A stretch of DNA of 64,000 nucleotides from Limnephilus marmoratus (taxonomy: Eukaryota; Arthropoda; Insecta; Trichoptera; Limnephilidae): assembly GCA_917880885.1 (NCBI GenBank), contig OU862920.1, positions 34,693,019 to 34,757,018 of the forward strand, in the 5' to 3' direction. Of the stretch, positions 1-9,820 are shown piece by piece; within the stretch, counting starts at the first letter, position 1; each line of letters opens with the position of its first letter. A program made the position numbers and the translations under genes. Below the pieces are notes generated by a model. That model ran no database searches, was not told where the DNA came from, and was given only the letters and a program-made list of their open reading frames with translations.

Positions 1-1180
1 CTTGCTCGGGCGTATCTGAAAATCATATAATGCCTTAAGCGATATTGACATTTTCCACTGTACCCTTAAATCGTTTAAAATCAAATTAACCTTACTATGT
101 ACCTAAGTTAAAAATATTACTTCTCTTTTGTTTAGTATTCTCTTGTTAATCATTTTTCACACACACTATGTACTTTAATACTTTTAATTAATTTCTAGCT
201 TTTATAAATATTATAAATGGAACTTAACTGGTTTATATCATGTTTTATATTTTATATTCAATTATTTTTTTTGTAAAACTGTATACTTCCTAAATAAACT
301 AAAATAAAATAAAAATAAAAAAAATAATTTCCACGGTGCCCGTATTTATTTGTTTTTTTTAATGGACATACCCTAACTTTTTCCAAATCTTGTGTGGTGC
401 GTATTATATTATTTTTCTTTTTGGACGGAATCCGACAATTGATTTTGGCATACAATTTTAAACCGTAATACCGAAAAAACCAATATTAATATTGGCATGT
501 GAAAAATAAGTCCATTTAGAACTGGTGAATATTTCATAATCGATCGGGAACGATGCTGGTGTAGTGTGGCAAGTATTCACTACAGGTGAGTCATGACGAT
601 CCTTAAACAGCTCGGCTTTCTAAATTCAAACCATAGGAAGTTCTTTAATAGAAAATGTTCAAGAAGGCCAAAAACATATATAAGCGTGGCGTACATTATT
701 ATTTAACCTCACTTTTATGCATTTTTCAACGGCATTGTACGCATTACAACCTAATAACTGTATAATAGTGAAACATGTTATTTAAAAATATAACCGTTTC
801 TAGGTTTCAACATTTGACATCCGAATTCTCGAAATCACTACAACCCTGTTTACACCAAACGTCGATGGATGACGTAACGAAGAAGCGCTTTGTTTTATTT
901 CGTAAATCTACTATAAAAAAAAAAAGTTTTTAATTTTTCAAAAAAATATTTCGGGGTCGCCAAGAGCGTTCATTCGTAGGAAATAATTTCCTTTGATTTA
1001 TGATCCCATTAATTTATTTACGGTTCTAGCGGATTAAGGTCCCTAGACTTGGTGGCACATTTATGGATTTGGGCTTAGACGTTCAATGTGTGGATTACAT
1101 TGACCGAAAAAATTAAAGATGGCCATTATTGCTTCTTTATTGTTATGAATAATTATTTCGTGTGACACCCATTTTACTTA
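1..1180. other. AT-rich intergenic stretch, no gene recognised
   Basis: No reading frame of convincing length or composition is visible. The DNA is AT-rich with many A and T runs. A short, more balanced patch around 840-900 contains a TGACGTAA motif (CRE-like) and could be promoter DNA for the candidate exon that follows, but nothing else supports this. Confidence 0.4.
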
Positions 1181-1249
1181 CTTTCTCCAGCTAAGCGTGT
1201 TTCGGCTGAAGATTCGTTTTTACTTGCAGTATTTACGACAATCAACATG
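1181..1249 (+). other. Candidate first exon of a translation-machinery-type gene (weak)
   Basis: A pyrimidine tract CTTTCTCC at about 1181 resembles the 5' oligopyrimidine start of ribosomal-protein and elongation-factor mRNAs. It is followed by about 60 nt and then ATGG directly joined to a good splice donor, GTAAGC, at 1250. First exons that end just after the start codon are common in that gene class. No matching downstream exon was found in the next kilobases, so this may be a relic or chance. Read without splicing, the frame stops after 18 codons. Confidence 0.2.
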
Positions 1250-1741
1250 GGTAAGCAGGTAGACTTCCTTTTGCAAAGTGATTTCCTTGACAAAGCTGCT
1301 TAGGATAGAGTGCTGTTTACCTCTAGATCTAGACATAATATGCAGATAGATAATGAAATTTTCGGTGTTTTTAACATCTAATAATTTTTATTCATTATTT
1401 TACTAACGCCCTGTTGGGCTTTTACATCGAATTGCATTTGGTTACAGTACGTAAATAGAACTGAATAAATTATTTTAGATAGTAAACAACTATATGCAAA
1501 AGGATGTAACCATTAATTTTTTTTTATTAAAATTGTATTTAAATAGTAAATAAAACAAAGCTTAATTTATAAAAGTAAGTATATACACGTACATTCAATT
1601 ATTCACAAGTGTTACCAACTAGTAAAACAAAAAATAACATTGTAATTTTCTCGTGAGGTGTAGAATAAAAATATGAAAGGGAAGATTTTTAAAAAGAAGA
1701 AAAACAATACAAGTTGTACCTGGTATTCTACAGGGTGTTAA

Positions 1742-2081
1742 GGGTCGTACTTGACTTACTTTAACCAGTGATTCCTGACATTATTTGGAGTAAAAAATGT
1801 AAATGAAATTTTAATCTCCGGTGACTTTTTTAATGACTTTATTTTTAAATGTTGTCGTCAAAATCAAACCAAAAAAATCTTACCATGTCATCACTGGTCA
1901 CTTAGCCGAGTAACCGAACAACCCCTAACCCCGCTTCCAACTGTTCAACTTATACCATTTTTTTTATGTTTTTGAAGAAAAAAAAAACATCAAAATTGTC
2001 ACCGGAGACCAAAATTTCATTTACATTTTGTAATCCAAATAAAGTCAGGAATCACTGGTTAAAGTAAGTCAAGTACGTCCC
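1742..2081. repeat. 340-bp MITE with about 90-bp terminal inverted repeats and TTAA flanks
   Basis: The left arm (1742-1830) and right arm (1993-2081) are near-perfect inverted copies, opening with GGGNCGTACTTGACTTAC. Both ends are flanked by TTAA (1738-1741 and 2082-2085), which would be a 4-bp target duplication as in piggyBac-like and some other cut-and-paste elements. There is no coding capacity. The superfamily is not certain: a TA duplication (Tc1/mariner) would also fit the same bases. Confidence 0.75.
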
Positions 2082-2087
2082 TTAACA

Positions 2088-2237
2088 AAAAAGGGTATGA
2101 AGCCCCTCGGCTGGTAAGAATCTGAATCAGTGTGTCTAGGAGTGACGGACATATGAATCCATCCCTCCAACTGCGGTGCAAGGCGATGGGTCGAGAGAGT
2201 CCCGCTGGAAAGTTCAAAAGGCCTCCCTCAACCAGGC
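2088..2237 (+). repeat. Partial copy of dispersed repeat family D
   Basis: This segment matches the middle part of the family seen more completely at 3138-3565, 58307-58735 and 60935-61250, including the shared phrase GAATCCATCCCTCCNACTGC. It abuts the TTAA-flanked MITE just upstream. The family looks non-autonomous; its ends are not clearly inverted. Confidence 0.6.
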
Positions 2238-2757
2238 TTGTAAATATATTCTATTATATTTTACCAATGCGCAAGTAAAAATTCCAACAACAATAAAATA
2301 CTGTTAGGATACATTTAAAAAAGACTAAAATTATTTTTTTACAAGTCCCCGTCGCACGGAGGGGAGGTTTAACCCTAAGGAATGGGTCGATCCTGGGGGG
2401 GATAGCAAGGGAGAAAGTGGGAGGGGTGGAAAAAAAATTGGTACCTCTACTTACCACAATTTATTATTTATATTACATTGGTAATAGTAATAGTGCAAAT
2501 AATATTGTTATATTTTCCAGGAATTAAATCTACGAGTACTACTCTCTTTTTTCCTACGTAATACTGGAGACGATGAGTGAAGTTCAAACCCTTAAATCTT
2601 CCCCTCCCCCCTCACATTCATGCGCGCCGTTGTTTTAGATGTCCATCCCTTCCTCATTGCACTGTCTTACACTGCGAGCATCATCTGTCAGATGTAATAA
2701 TCCAAATCATAACAGCAGTTTTGCTTTCTGTTAATATGTCCAAACTGAAATATTAGC
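2238..2757. other. Unassigned intergenic stretch
   Basis: Nothing gene-like is visible. A G-rich patch at 2355-2430 (runs of G and GGGAGG) may be a remnant of the neighbouring repeat family, whose copies carry similar purine-rich text. Confidence 0.3.
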
Positions 2758-2967
2758 TAATTAAACGAAGACAATATAAGCGAAAGTCAGTCGAAAATCT
2801 GAGAACAGAAAAATCAGAAAAAGATATTGACACCGCTGGGACATGAACCCAGGACCTCTTGCTTTCCGGGCAAAGTCAATAAGTCCCAGCGGTGTCAATA
2901 TCTTTTTCTGATTTTTCTGTTCTCAGATTTTCGACTGACTTTCGCTTATATTGTCTTCGTTTAATTA
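2758..2967 (-). repeat. Perfect 85-bp inverted repeat enclosing a tRNA-like loop
   Basis: Arms 2758-2842 and 2883-2967 are exact inverted complements over 85 bp, with a 40-nt loop. On the minus strand the loop plus inner arms read like the anticodon and T arms of a tRNA: a 7-nt anticodon-type loop CCGGAAA closed by a 5-bp stem, then a B-box-like GGTTCATGTCC. The D arm and A box are missing. Perfect arms imply a young insertion or rearrangement. It appears related to the hairpin at 6239-6360. Confidence 0.8.
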
Positions 2968-3137
2968 AATATTACAATTTGAGGTTTTACTCATAAAGTT
3001 AAAATAAAAATGAAATATTAGCGTTCTCGTCCAAGATAATATTTCTTAATTCTAATACGATAGAAAATTCCCCGGAATATTCTGAAAACTAAGATAAATG
3101 CTCGCTTATAGGTACGAGAATTACTAACAATATCAAT

Positions 3138-3565
3138 TTGGGAGGCGGTTCCGCCGCCCGGGAACCATTTATTGGATGACCATCATCCCTGCCATAGGTC
3201 ACTCCAAGTGGTTTGCTACGTTTGATGACATAGCAGGGTGCCCGGGTTCATGGTATGAGGTTTGTCTAGGTCTTGGTGGCGAATGCATTTGCACGCCAAC
3301 AGCGTCAAGGGTCGGATCGGGAGAAACTGGTTTAGGGAGACCTAACCTAGACCTCTCCAGCCGAACTTTATCGTTCCATCGCCTTGCACCGCGGTGATAG
3401 GTATACGTCCGTAACTCTCGGGTACAGATTCCTATCCACCTCTGATACCTTTTTTCTTACCAGAACTTCCTCTCTTTCCTTTCCCGAAAAGATCCTCCAC
3501 ATCCCCACAGATGAGCTGATAGGCCCCAAGGGCATTTGTATTCCTCAGGACCTCCAGTGTGGAGC
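3138..3565 (-). repeat. Near-complete copy of dispersed repeat family D
   Basis: This is the reverse complement of the copies at 58307-58735 and 60935-61250. It begins near GGGAGGCGG and ends near CCAGTGTGGAGCT. Read 5'-3' on the + strand, it contains an open frame (MT..PAIGHSKWFATF) that is recognisably the same peptide text in the other copies. This hints that the family derives from a coding sequence, but the product is unknown. Confidence 0.65.
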
Positions 3566-4115
3566 TATCGTAAAAGAAAAGAAACACAAGTTTAACAAGA
3601 GGAACAGTAGAAGTGGTAACAATGATGAGGACGGTGGCCGAGTTGACAAAATCATCGGGGTTCCTCAAAGTCGTGATCATCGTCGCATCATCATCGCACA
3701 AGTAAAATCTTCCGCTTATAGTGATAGTAATAGGAGTTTTACCAACATTGCCAGGTTTTTCGTAATCTGGACGTGTTTGTCTTTCTAAAAAATTAAAATA
3801 AATTAATTTAGAATAAAATTAATTGCGTGGAATTCGATGTTTGTCAGTTAAATCGAGCCAATCCGAGTTAAAGAAAGATACATTCTTACGTAAGGTGGCT
3901 ATTTTCAATTGAGGAATTTCTGAGTTTTCGGAGTAGTTAAGTATGTAGACTGGGCCAAACGATTTACTTCTGCTTTACGTTGCCAGCGGAGATGTCGAGA
4001 TTTAAATATCACGTAGGTAAACATGTTTCATCAGTTCACGATAGAATTTCCCAATCTGTTGCGTGCCTGCAAATTAAGAGATTTAGATGAAACAGATTTT
4101 TTAAGAGTCAAGTAG
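3566..4115. other. Unassigned intergenic stretch
   Basis: Moderately purine-rich to 3700, then AT-rich. An open frame runs through 3384-3788, but it begins inside the D repeat and its remaining codons show no recognisable domain, so it is not called a gene. Confidence 0.3.
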
Positions 4116-4123
4116 TACAGATG

Positions 4124-5055
4124 TAGGGTTTTCAATCCCGCAATCGAGGATCCTACGATCCCGGAGAATTTTAGCAATATTTCATAGCGGGATTTGCGGG
4201 ATTGAAAAAAATTAAAAAACGAGCTTTTCATATGAATAAGCGGTGGTCCATCTTTGCTAATTTCCTGCTCATTCAATGAAAAAGAAACTGAACTTGATGT
4301 TAGAAAGAGAGGGTAAATCTCGGAAATTTCAAGACTACGAATCGATTTTGAAGAAAGGGATGTCTTCTTTTTTGAGAACGGATGTATCAGAGGTATCCTC
4401 AGTAAGCACTCACCTTCTTGACGACAGTCCCACCAAGTAGTGTGGAAGCTGAGATAGTTTTTTCCGCTGCGGGCTTTTGTAGTTTTTATCGCTGCGGGTG
4501 ACAAGACTCTCCACAGCCTTTGTTTACTTCGACCTTTTGAAATGAAACTTCTATAGCCCCGTTGTGATTTGGAATAAGGATGAAACAGAAATGACGCATA
4601 CAGCACCTGCAAAGCATCAAACTCTTAACAAGGCTCCTATTGGTTGATATATAAAACGGAAATGACGCTGGTCTGCGCTCATTGGCCGCTTTAATTATGT
4701 TCTCACTTTTAAAGGCTCCTAGGTTCTTCATTGGTTCACATTGTTTTGGTAAGGTTTCGCTTCTACCGCGCGTAAACTCCACTCGAATTTGTTTTTATCG
4801 AAGTCTTCTTTGAGTACTTATTATATTATGTTATCTTTCATTAATTTTAGAAAATTACTTGTATTAAAGGAAAAATCCTATTTAATGACATCCTACGTCT
4901 GTTTTTATTACATACTAGCTACCAAAGATAATTGATGCCAAATAACAAAAAATGTTATGAAATATTGGCATAATTTCAATGGAGGATCCCGCAGGATTTC
5001 TATTTTCTATCCCGCAACCCCGCGGCATTTGAAATGGTGCGGGAATTCCAAACCT
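4124..5055. mobile_element. hAT-like non-autonomous element (inferred), with a nested MITE
   Basis: The left end TAGGGTTTTCAATCCCGC and the right end (inverse of TAGGTTTGGAATTCCCGC) form imperfect inverted repeats; further CCCGC motifs lie inside both ends. Flanks TACAGATG (4116-4123) and TGCAGAGG (5056-5063) agree at 6 of 8 positions, compatible with a decayed 8-bp hAT target duplication. A copy of MITE family B sits inside at 4498-4790. A 193-codon minus-strand frame (4031-4612) crosses the element but matches no transposase I can name. Confidence 0.5.
4498..4790 (-). repeat. MITE family B copy nested in the hAT-like element
   Basis: The minus strand reads GAAGCGAAACCTTACC, then several CCAAT-containing phrases, and ends with the family phrase CACAACGGGGCTATAGAAG followed by TTTCATTTC. 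The short terminal inverted repeat GAAGYGAAAC is shared with MITE family A. Other copies are at 6060, 31020, 32155 and 35109. Confidence 0.7.
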
Positions 5056-5747
5056 ATGCAGAGGTATGTTCGTTTTAAATGTAATACTACACATAAATTC
5101 AAATTGCACGAAACATTTTGGAAAGTACAAGTCTATTAATATATGATAACTTAACATAGCTTAAACCATTACAAGTATTTTATTTGTTGTTTTGATTCTG
5201 AATGGTTTTCTCTGACTAGGACATTGCACGGTGCTGAGAGAACAGTCCATGCTGATTTAATGTGCAAGTAAATAATTAAATTATTTTCTTGGTTAGAAAT
5301 AAAGGAAGGTTTATATACCTATTATCTAATTGGAAACGGAACAACTTACAAAACGAATTGCTGTGGGGAGATGAAGAAGATGGAAATGAGGAAGTTTTGG
5401 AAGTACCTGCCTTTTTACATCTGGCCAATCACCACGGTTAATGTCATTTTAAGCAACTTTTACTTACAGTGGCACTTCTTTTTTTACTTTCTCGTAAACA
5501 GATTAATGTAAAACAATATCACCGAACAAAATACTTATACATGCATGTTGTGATCCAAGAAGTTGTAAACACAAGTTAAAAATGTATAAAAACATAAAGA
5601 TAGTTTTGTTAGGACCAAACTCCAACACAATAATAGTAATTTAATAATTTATGAAAATATCATTCAAGAAGAAGATAATAATAATAAATTTAAACGAAAT
5701 ATTAAAAAGAACTAGAAACAAAAAGAAAATCATATGTGCAGTTCCAG
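5056..5747. other. AT-rich intergenic stretch, nothing recognised
   Basis: No gene-like frame or clear repeat boundary. Short open frames are low-complexity Lys/Ile/Asn text typical of AT-rich non-coding DNA. Confidence 0.35.
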
Positions 5748-6058
5748 TGCTTGAAACCTTCATAAAACTAAACTTCGAGAGAATGAGACGAATGCAGAGT
5801 ATCAGGAGTTGGATATTTGTAGGGTTTACTAATATTATATAGTTTAATAGTATTGTTACCAAATTTATAAATTGTTTTACATTTTATTCTATGAAGCACC
5901 CCATAAGAAGAACCGCACAAACAGGACACCGATTTGTCTATCTCATTCTCTCGCAGGCTAAATCCTATAGATGTATGAGTTTGTCTCTTTTTAGTGTCGC
6001 TTATTTCAGTTTCATCGAGTTTCAAATCACAACGGTGCTAAAGAAGTTTTCACTTTAA
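5748..6058 (+). repeat. MITE family A copy
   Basis: It starts with GCTTGAAACCTTCATAAAAC and ends with the diagnostic phrase CACAACGGTGCTAAAGAAG and TTTTCACTT. Internal text GAGAGAATGAGACGAATGC and CTCATTCTCTCGCAGGC is inverted relative to itself, so the element can fold. Seven copies occur in the window. It lies directly against a family B copy. Confidence 0.7.
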
Positions 6059-6059
6059 A

Positions 6060-6238
6060 AAAATTCGAGTGTAAACTTTATCAAAACAATCTCAAACATG
6101 AAGAACCAAGGAGCCTTGAAAAGTGAGGTCGACTAATAAGAACCTTGATAGTAGTGTGATACTTCGCAGATGCCGTTACGCGTCCTTTCCGTTTCATCAG
6201 AATTCCAAATCACAACGGGGCAATAGAAGTTTCACTTC
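6060..6238 (+). repeat. MITE family B copy, adjacent to family A
   Basis: It carries the family text AAACTTTATCAAAACAATC and ends in CACAACGGGGCAATAGAAG then TTTCACTTC. Its right end is also the left edge of the tRNA-like hairpin that follows, so three elements are stacked with no visible spacer. Confidence 0.65.
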
Positions 6239-6360
6239 AAAAATAAAAAGGTAAAGGTCGCAAATGGGAATCGAATGGCCGAGTTGGTTAAGGCGGTAAT
6301 CCCGGTAAGAGAGAGATCCATGGTTCGATTCCCAGTTGCGACCGTTACATTTTTATTTTT
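6239..6360 (+). repeat. Hairpin element with tRNA-Ser/Leu-like core
   Basis: Arms 6239-6275 and 6324-6360 are inverted complements with three mismatches over 37 bp. The core has a clear A box (TGGCCGAGTTGGTTAAGGC) and a B box (GGTTCGATTCC). The B-box half is mirrored in the left arm, so the 5' acceptor side has been replaced by an inverted copy of the 3' side. It is tRNA-derived, but not a normal tRNA gene. The tail TTTTTATTTTTCTG is shared with the tRNA-like element at 13390-13450. Confidence 0.7.
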
Positions 6361-6364
6361 CTGA

Positions 6365-6620
6365 AACTAACTAACTGACCATCACGCCGTTTCCCCGCAG
6401 GGGTAGGCAGAGAGGACGGACCGCCAAACAACTCGGTCTTGGCACACACTCTTTGCCTCACTCACATTCATACATCGTCTCATCATTCTCTTCTATTATT
6501 CTGACTTTTCGTTTCTGATTCACTTGATGGTGCCATGTCTTCCTCGGGCGTCCCCGACTTCTTCTACCATTTACTTTCGGGTCGTATATTCTTCTTACAC
6601 TTGTTTTGTTATATCAAGGC
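6365..6620 (+). repeat. Dispersed repeat related to 23815-24090
   Basis: Both copies share CCGCAGGGG(T)A(A)GCAGAGAGGAC, GACCGCCA and later CGGGCGTCCCCGACTTCTTC. The phrase is reminiscent of 3' parts of insect non-LTR elements, but no reverse transcriptase frame is attached. An 87-codon frame (6524-6787) runs off the repeat and is not considered real. Confidence 0.55.
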
Positions 6621-7430
6621 GAAGATTAAAGCTAACGAAATGTGATTATGATGTTACTTCTATGACAACACATATTCGACGAGACAAGGTTTTACATTAT
6701 GATTTTCGATTTTTTTCTTGCTACATGGACAAACCCGATGAGTTTATTAATTCGTATGTAAGGAGTAAATATATATTTATTTATTAAATATATAGATATA
6801 AAAGAAAGTACAAATTACATATTAGGAAGCTTTGCTTGTCCAACTAGGAAAGTTTCCTGTTCCAGGACAGACAAATTGACAGGTTTTGTTCATATTATTC
6901 ATTACATAATTACAAAGCAAAAAAAATGAAAAATAGAAAAAAAAAATTGAAAAAGTAACCAGGTAGCAATTATTATATTCGGATTTACGGAATTAACCTG
7001 GTAACATGTAATATATTCGGATTTACAGTGTATGAGATAAGTAGGTAAGTTAGTAGTATTGAAAAGTGTAAACCTGATAACAAGTTGGAGGAATTACAAT
7101 AAGATTTACAACATAAAGAGATGAAGTTATGTTAAGTTAGTTATAATTTATGATAAATGGAAGGTAATACAATTTACATATGTATTATAAGATAAAACAA
7201 AAGTATAAAGTTCACTTACAACACGGAAGAAAAATATACAAAGAGCGATAATTAGTATAAAGAAAACATGCAAATCTATGTAGTACAACAACAAGAATAC
7301 ACATTGCATCACAAAACCAAAATAGGAATTTAAACAAGGTGCTTATCCAGACACTCGTGTAACATAAATTATGGATGGATACGTATACCTACGAGAAAAG
7401 AAAACGAGTGTGCTTTAGACCACACGACTG
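6621..7430. other. AT-rich intergenic stretch
   Basis: Nothing gene-like. A short local repetition of the phrase GGATTTACNG..TAACCTGGTAAC occurs around 6955-7030. Confidence 0.3.
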
Positions 7431-7945
7431 AAGTAAAACTTCACTAACTTATATCTCCCTCTCAACTTCCGTTCGCCTCGCTCGACCGTTTGCCTCGCCC
7501 GATCACACTTTTCATAACGCTCTCGTCACGGGTTTCACCAGCTTATTCTCCAAGTCAAGCATGCGTAAAGGCCCGACCGTTCGCCTCGCCTGATCACACT
7601 TTTCGTAACGCTCTCGTCACGCATTCACCAGCTTACTCCCCAAGTCAAGCGTGCGTAAAGGCCCGACCGTTCGCCTCGCCTGATCACACTTTTCTTAACG
7701 CTCTCGTCACATAATCACCAGCTTATTCCCCAAGTCAAGCATGCGTAAAGGCCCGACCGTTCGCCTCACCTGATCACACTTTTCATAACGCCTCGTCACG
7801 TATTCACCAGCTTATTCCCCAAGTCAAGCATGCGTAAAGGCCCGACTGTTCGCCTCGCCTGATCACACTTTTCGTAACGCTCTCGTCACGCATTCACCAG
7901 CTTACTCCCCAAATCAAGCGTTCGTAAAGAAGTTTTACTTCAAAA
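7431..7945 (+). repeat. 90-bp satellite array (five units) framed by terminal inverted repeats
   Basis: Five units of 89-91 bp run from about 7481 to 7925; each contains TGATCACACTTTTC, CTCGTCAC, CAAGTCAAGC and GTAAAGGCCCGACC. Starts of the GATCACAC motif are at 7501, 7592, 7682, 7772 and 7861. The array is bracketed by GAAGTAAAACTTC (7431) and GAAGTTTTACTTC (7929), the same end motif used by MITE families A and B. The unit stays open in one frame for 74 codons, by repetition only. Confidence 0.8.
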
Positions 7946-8771
7946 AGTACTTTTAGATACCTTTTTTGTAGAAAATTTTCCTGAACTACAAACTCTTCTC
8001 ATCAATTTTTTCGGTAGCTCTCCCCCTTTCAGAGATACAAATATGCAAAAAACAAAAATATGTGACCTTTGACCTCGGATTAAAAACAATGCTCACGCCA
8101 GATCGATGGGGACTTTTGACATAGCATTTTAAAGATCATAGCAATGACGTATTAAAGATGTGTACAAAAATTCAGCTTGTGCGGAATTAATGCAAACTGG
8201 AACGTCTATTTTGTCTTGACTATTGTATTTTGGCAGGTATTTACATGGTTTTCAAGGCTATTTGGGTACTAGCTGTCATCTACTGGGTTGACTGCATGCT
8301 TTCTATGACATGCGGACGATATTACGACGTTTAGCGCATATCACAAGAGACCAGAAGAAAATATCCAGTGGAAAATTCCGACTATTTTCGTTATATCATT
8401 TTTTTTGAGCCACTGCATGAATTTTTTGGTTTTTTGCATTTACCATTCCCCAAAATTAAAGATAAAATGTACAAGGCTAGTCAGTTCTTAAAATGTAAGC
8501 TTTAAATACGACAAGGGAAAGAATCGGCTAAAAATATTGACTTCTTCAATTATATATATATCGAAAATTCACTTTGCGACGCCATTTTAATTAAATAAAA
8601 ACAAATATCTTTGTTTATACCAACCACTATTTTATCAAAATAATCGACGTGTTTTAAAGCAATGGTTTCTTCATCAGGCTAATCGTATAATGTATATTAA
8701 CAAATATAAGAATAAACAAACAAGTATGGACAAATAGGTACTTATAGGCAAAAAATCAGTGAATGATGATT
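7946..8771. other. Unassigned intergenic stretch
   Basis: No coding signal. Composition is slightly less AT-rich than the surroundings between 8050 and 8370, without a frame longer than a few dozen codons. Confidence 0.3.
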
Positions 8772-9222
8772 TAAACTTTAGTTTATCAATTAAAAAATAA
8801 TAATTAATATTTGACAAGTTTAAGTATTCCCCCAATAAATGTAGACATAATTTGTCTCGACGCCACCTAGCGAGGGATTTAGCACTAACAATGTCTCTCT
8901 CGCAAAAATAAGGTTGGTTGTTTTCAGGTGGAAAAAATATAATAAGCAGTAATTGTTGAATGAAACACTAGTATATAATGAATTATTTGGCGGGTATTAG
9001 ATAAGCCGCCATAGCTCAGTGGTCAAGAGCAGCTGACCGGCAATCAGAAGGACACGGGTTCAAGTCCCGTTGGCGGCAAGAAGTATCTTTTCTCGGAAGA
9101 TTTTTCAATGTAGATGAGTGTTTCAGGCTGATAATTATTGCTTATAATAATTGTTACCCTTTGTGCTATGCATAAAAATATTGTCTAAACTTTATTTTAT
9201 CAATTAAAAAATAATAATTAAT
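8772..9222. repeat. Segment bounded by a 37-bp direct repeat
   Basis: Positions 8772-8808 and 9186-9222 are direct repeats with one mismatch over 37 bp (starting TAAACTTTA, ending AATAATTAAT). The 377 bp between them include the tRNA-like sequence at 9005-9077. This could be a very long target-site duplication or a local duplication followed by insertion. Confidence 0.65.
9005..9077 (+). tRNA. tRNA-like sequence, cloverleaf intact, probably a tRNA-derived relic
   Basis: A 73-nt cloverleaf can be drawn: 7-bp acceptor GCCGCCA/TGGCGGC, D arm GCTC/GAGC, T arm ACGGG/CCCGT with TTCAAGT loop. The anticodon loop reads CCGGCAA, giving anticodon GGC (Ala), but position 33 is C instead of the near-universal U, and the anticodon stem has a G-A mismatch at its outer pair. 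The usual eukaryotic Ala anticodons are AGC, CGC and UGC. I therefore infer a tRNA-derived repeat or pseudogene, not a working tRNA-Ala. Confidence 0.5.
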
Positions 9223-9447
9223 TCGATTTTAGAATCACAGAAAACAATTACAAAAAAATAAATAATTTTATTATATTTTAGGTAATCATTGCATTTATGT
9301 ATGTCATATTAAAAACTTTCATAAATTAGCACAAAATAATCAAAGAGTATTCAAGATGTATAATTATCAAAAAAGTGGATTTATAAATAAATTTAAGAGA
9401 TGGCTACGAGTATTTAAAAAAAAATCTGAGTTTATTCGTTCACACGC

Positions 9448-9750
9448 GGAAATCTTCAGAAAACTAAACTGCGAGAGAATGAGACGAATGCAGAGTATCA
9501 GGAGGAGGATAATTGCAGGGTTTATTTATTATAATATTGTTTCCAAGTTAAAAAAATATTTTACAGTTTATTCTACGAAGCACTACACAACGAAGAGGCT
9601 GACGGGCTACGAACACCGCATAAAGAGGACACCAATAAATTTATCTCATTCTCTCGCAGGCTAAATCCAATAGATGTATGTGTTTGTCTCTTTTTAGTTT
9701 CACTCGTTTCCGTTTCATCGAGTTTCAAATCACAACGGTGCTAAACAATA
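9448..9750 (+). repeat. MITE family A copy
   Basis: It begins near GAAATCTTCAGAAAACTAAAC and shares GAGAATGAGACGAATGCAG with the copy at 5748. It ends CACAACGGTGCTAAAC, where the terminal TTCACTTC is lost. Confidence 0.65.
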
Positions 9751-9820
9751 AAATATTTAATCTGAGAATTTATTTTAACTTTCGAATATCACTTATTGAA
9801 TTCGCGTATTAGAAGTGAAA

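Noticed and set aside
1246..1300. Start of an eEF1A gene (ATGGGTAAG)
   Set aside because: The first three codons fit but the next codons do not, and a stop follows after 18 codons.
4031..4612. 193-codon minus-strand frame
   Set aside because: It crosses the boundary of a hAT-like element and a nested MITE and shows no known domain.
7481..7925. Regular 90-bp repeats resembling a CRISPR array
   Set aside because: Units are contiguous and homologous over their whole length with no unique spacers, and the DNA is eukaryotic; it is a satellite.
9005..9077. Functional tRNA-Ala gene
   Set aside because: C at position 33, an anticodon-stem mismatch and an unusual GGC anticodon make a relic more likely, though expression data could change this.
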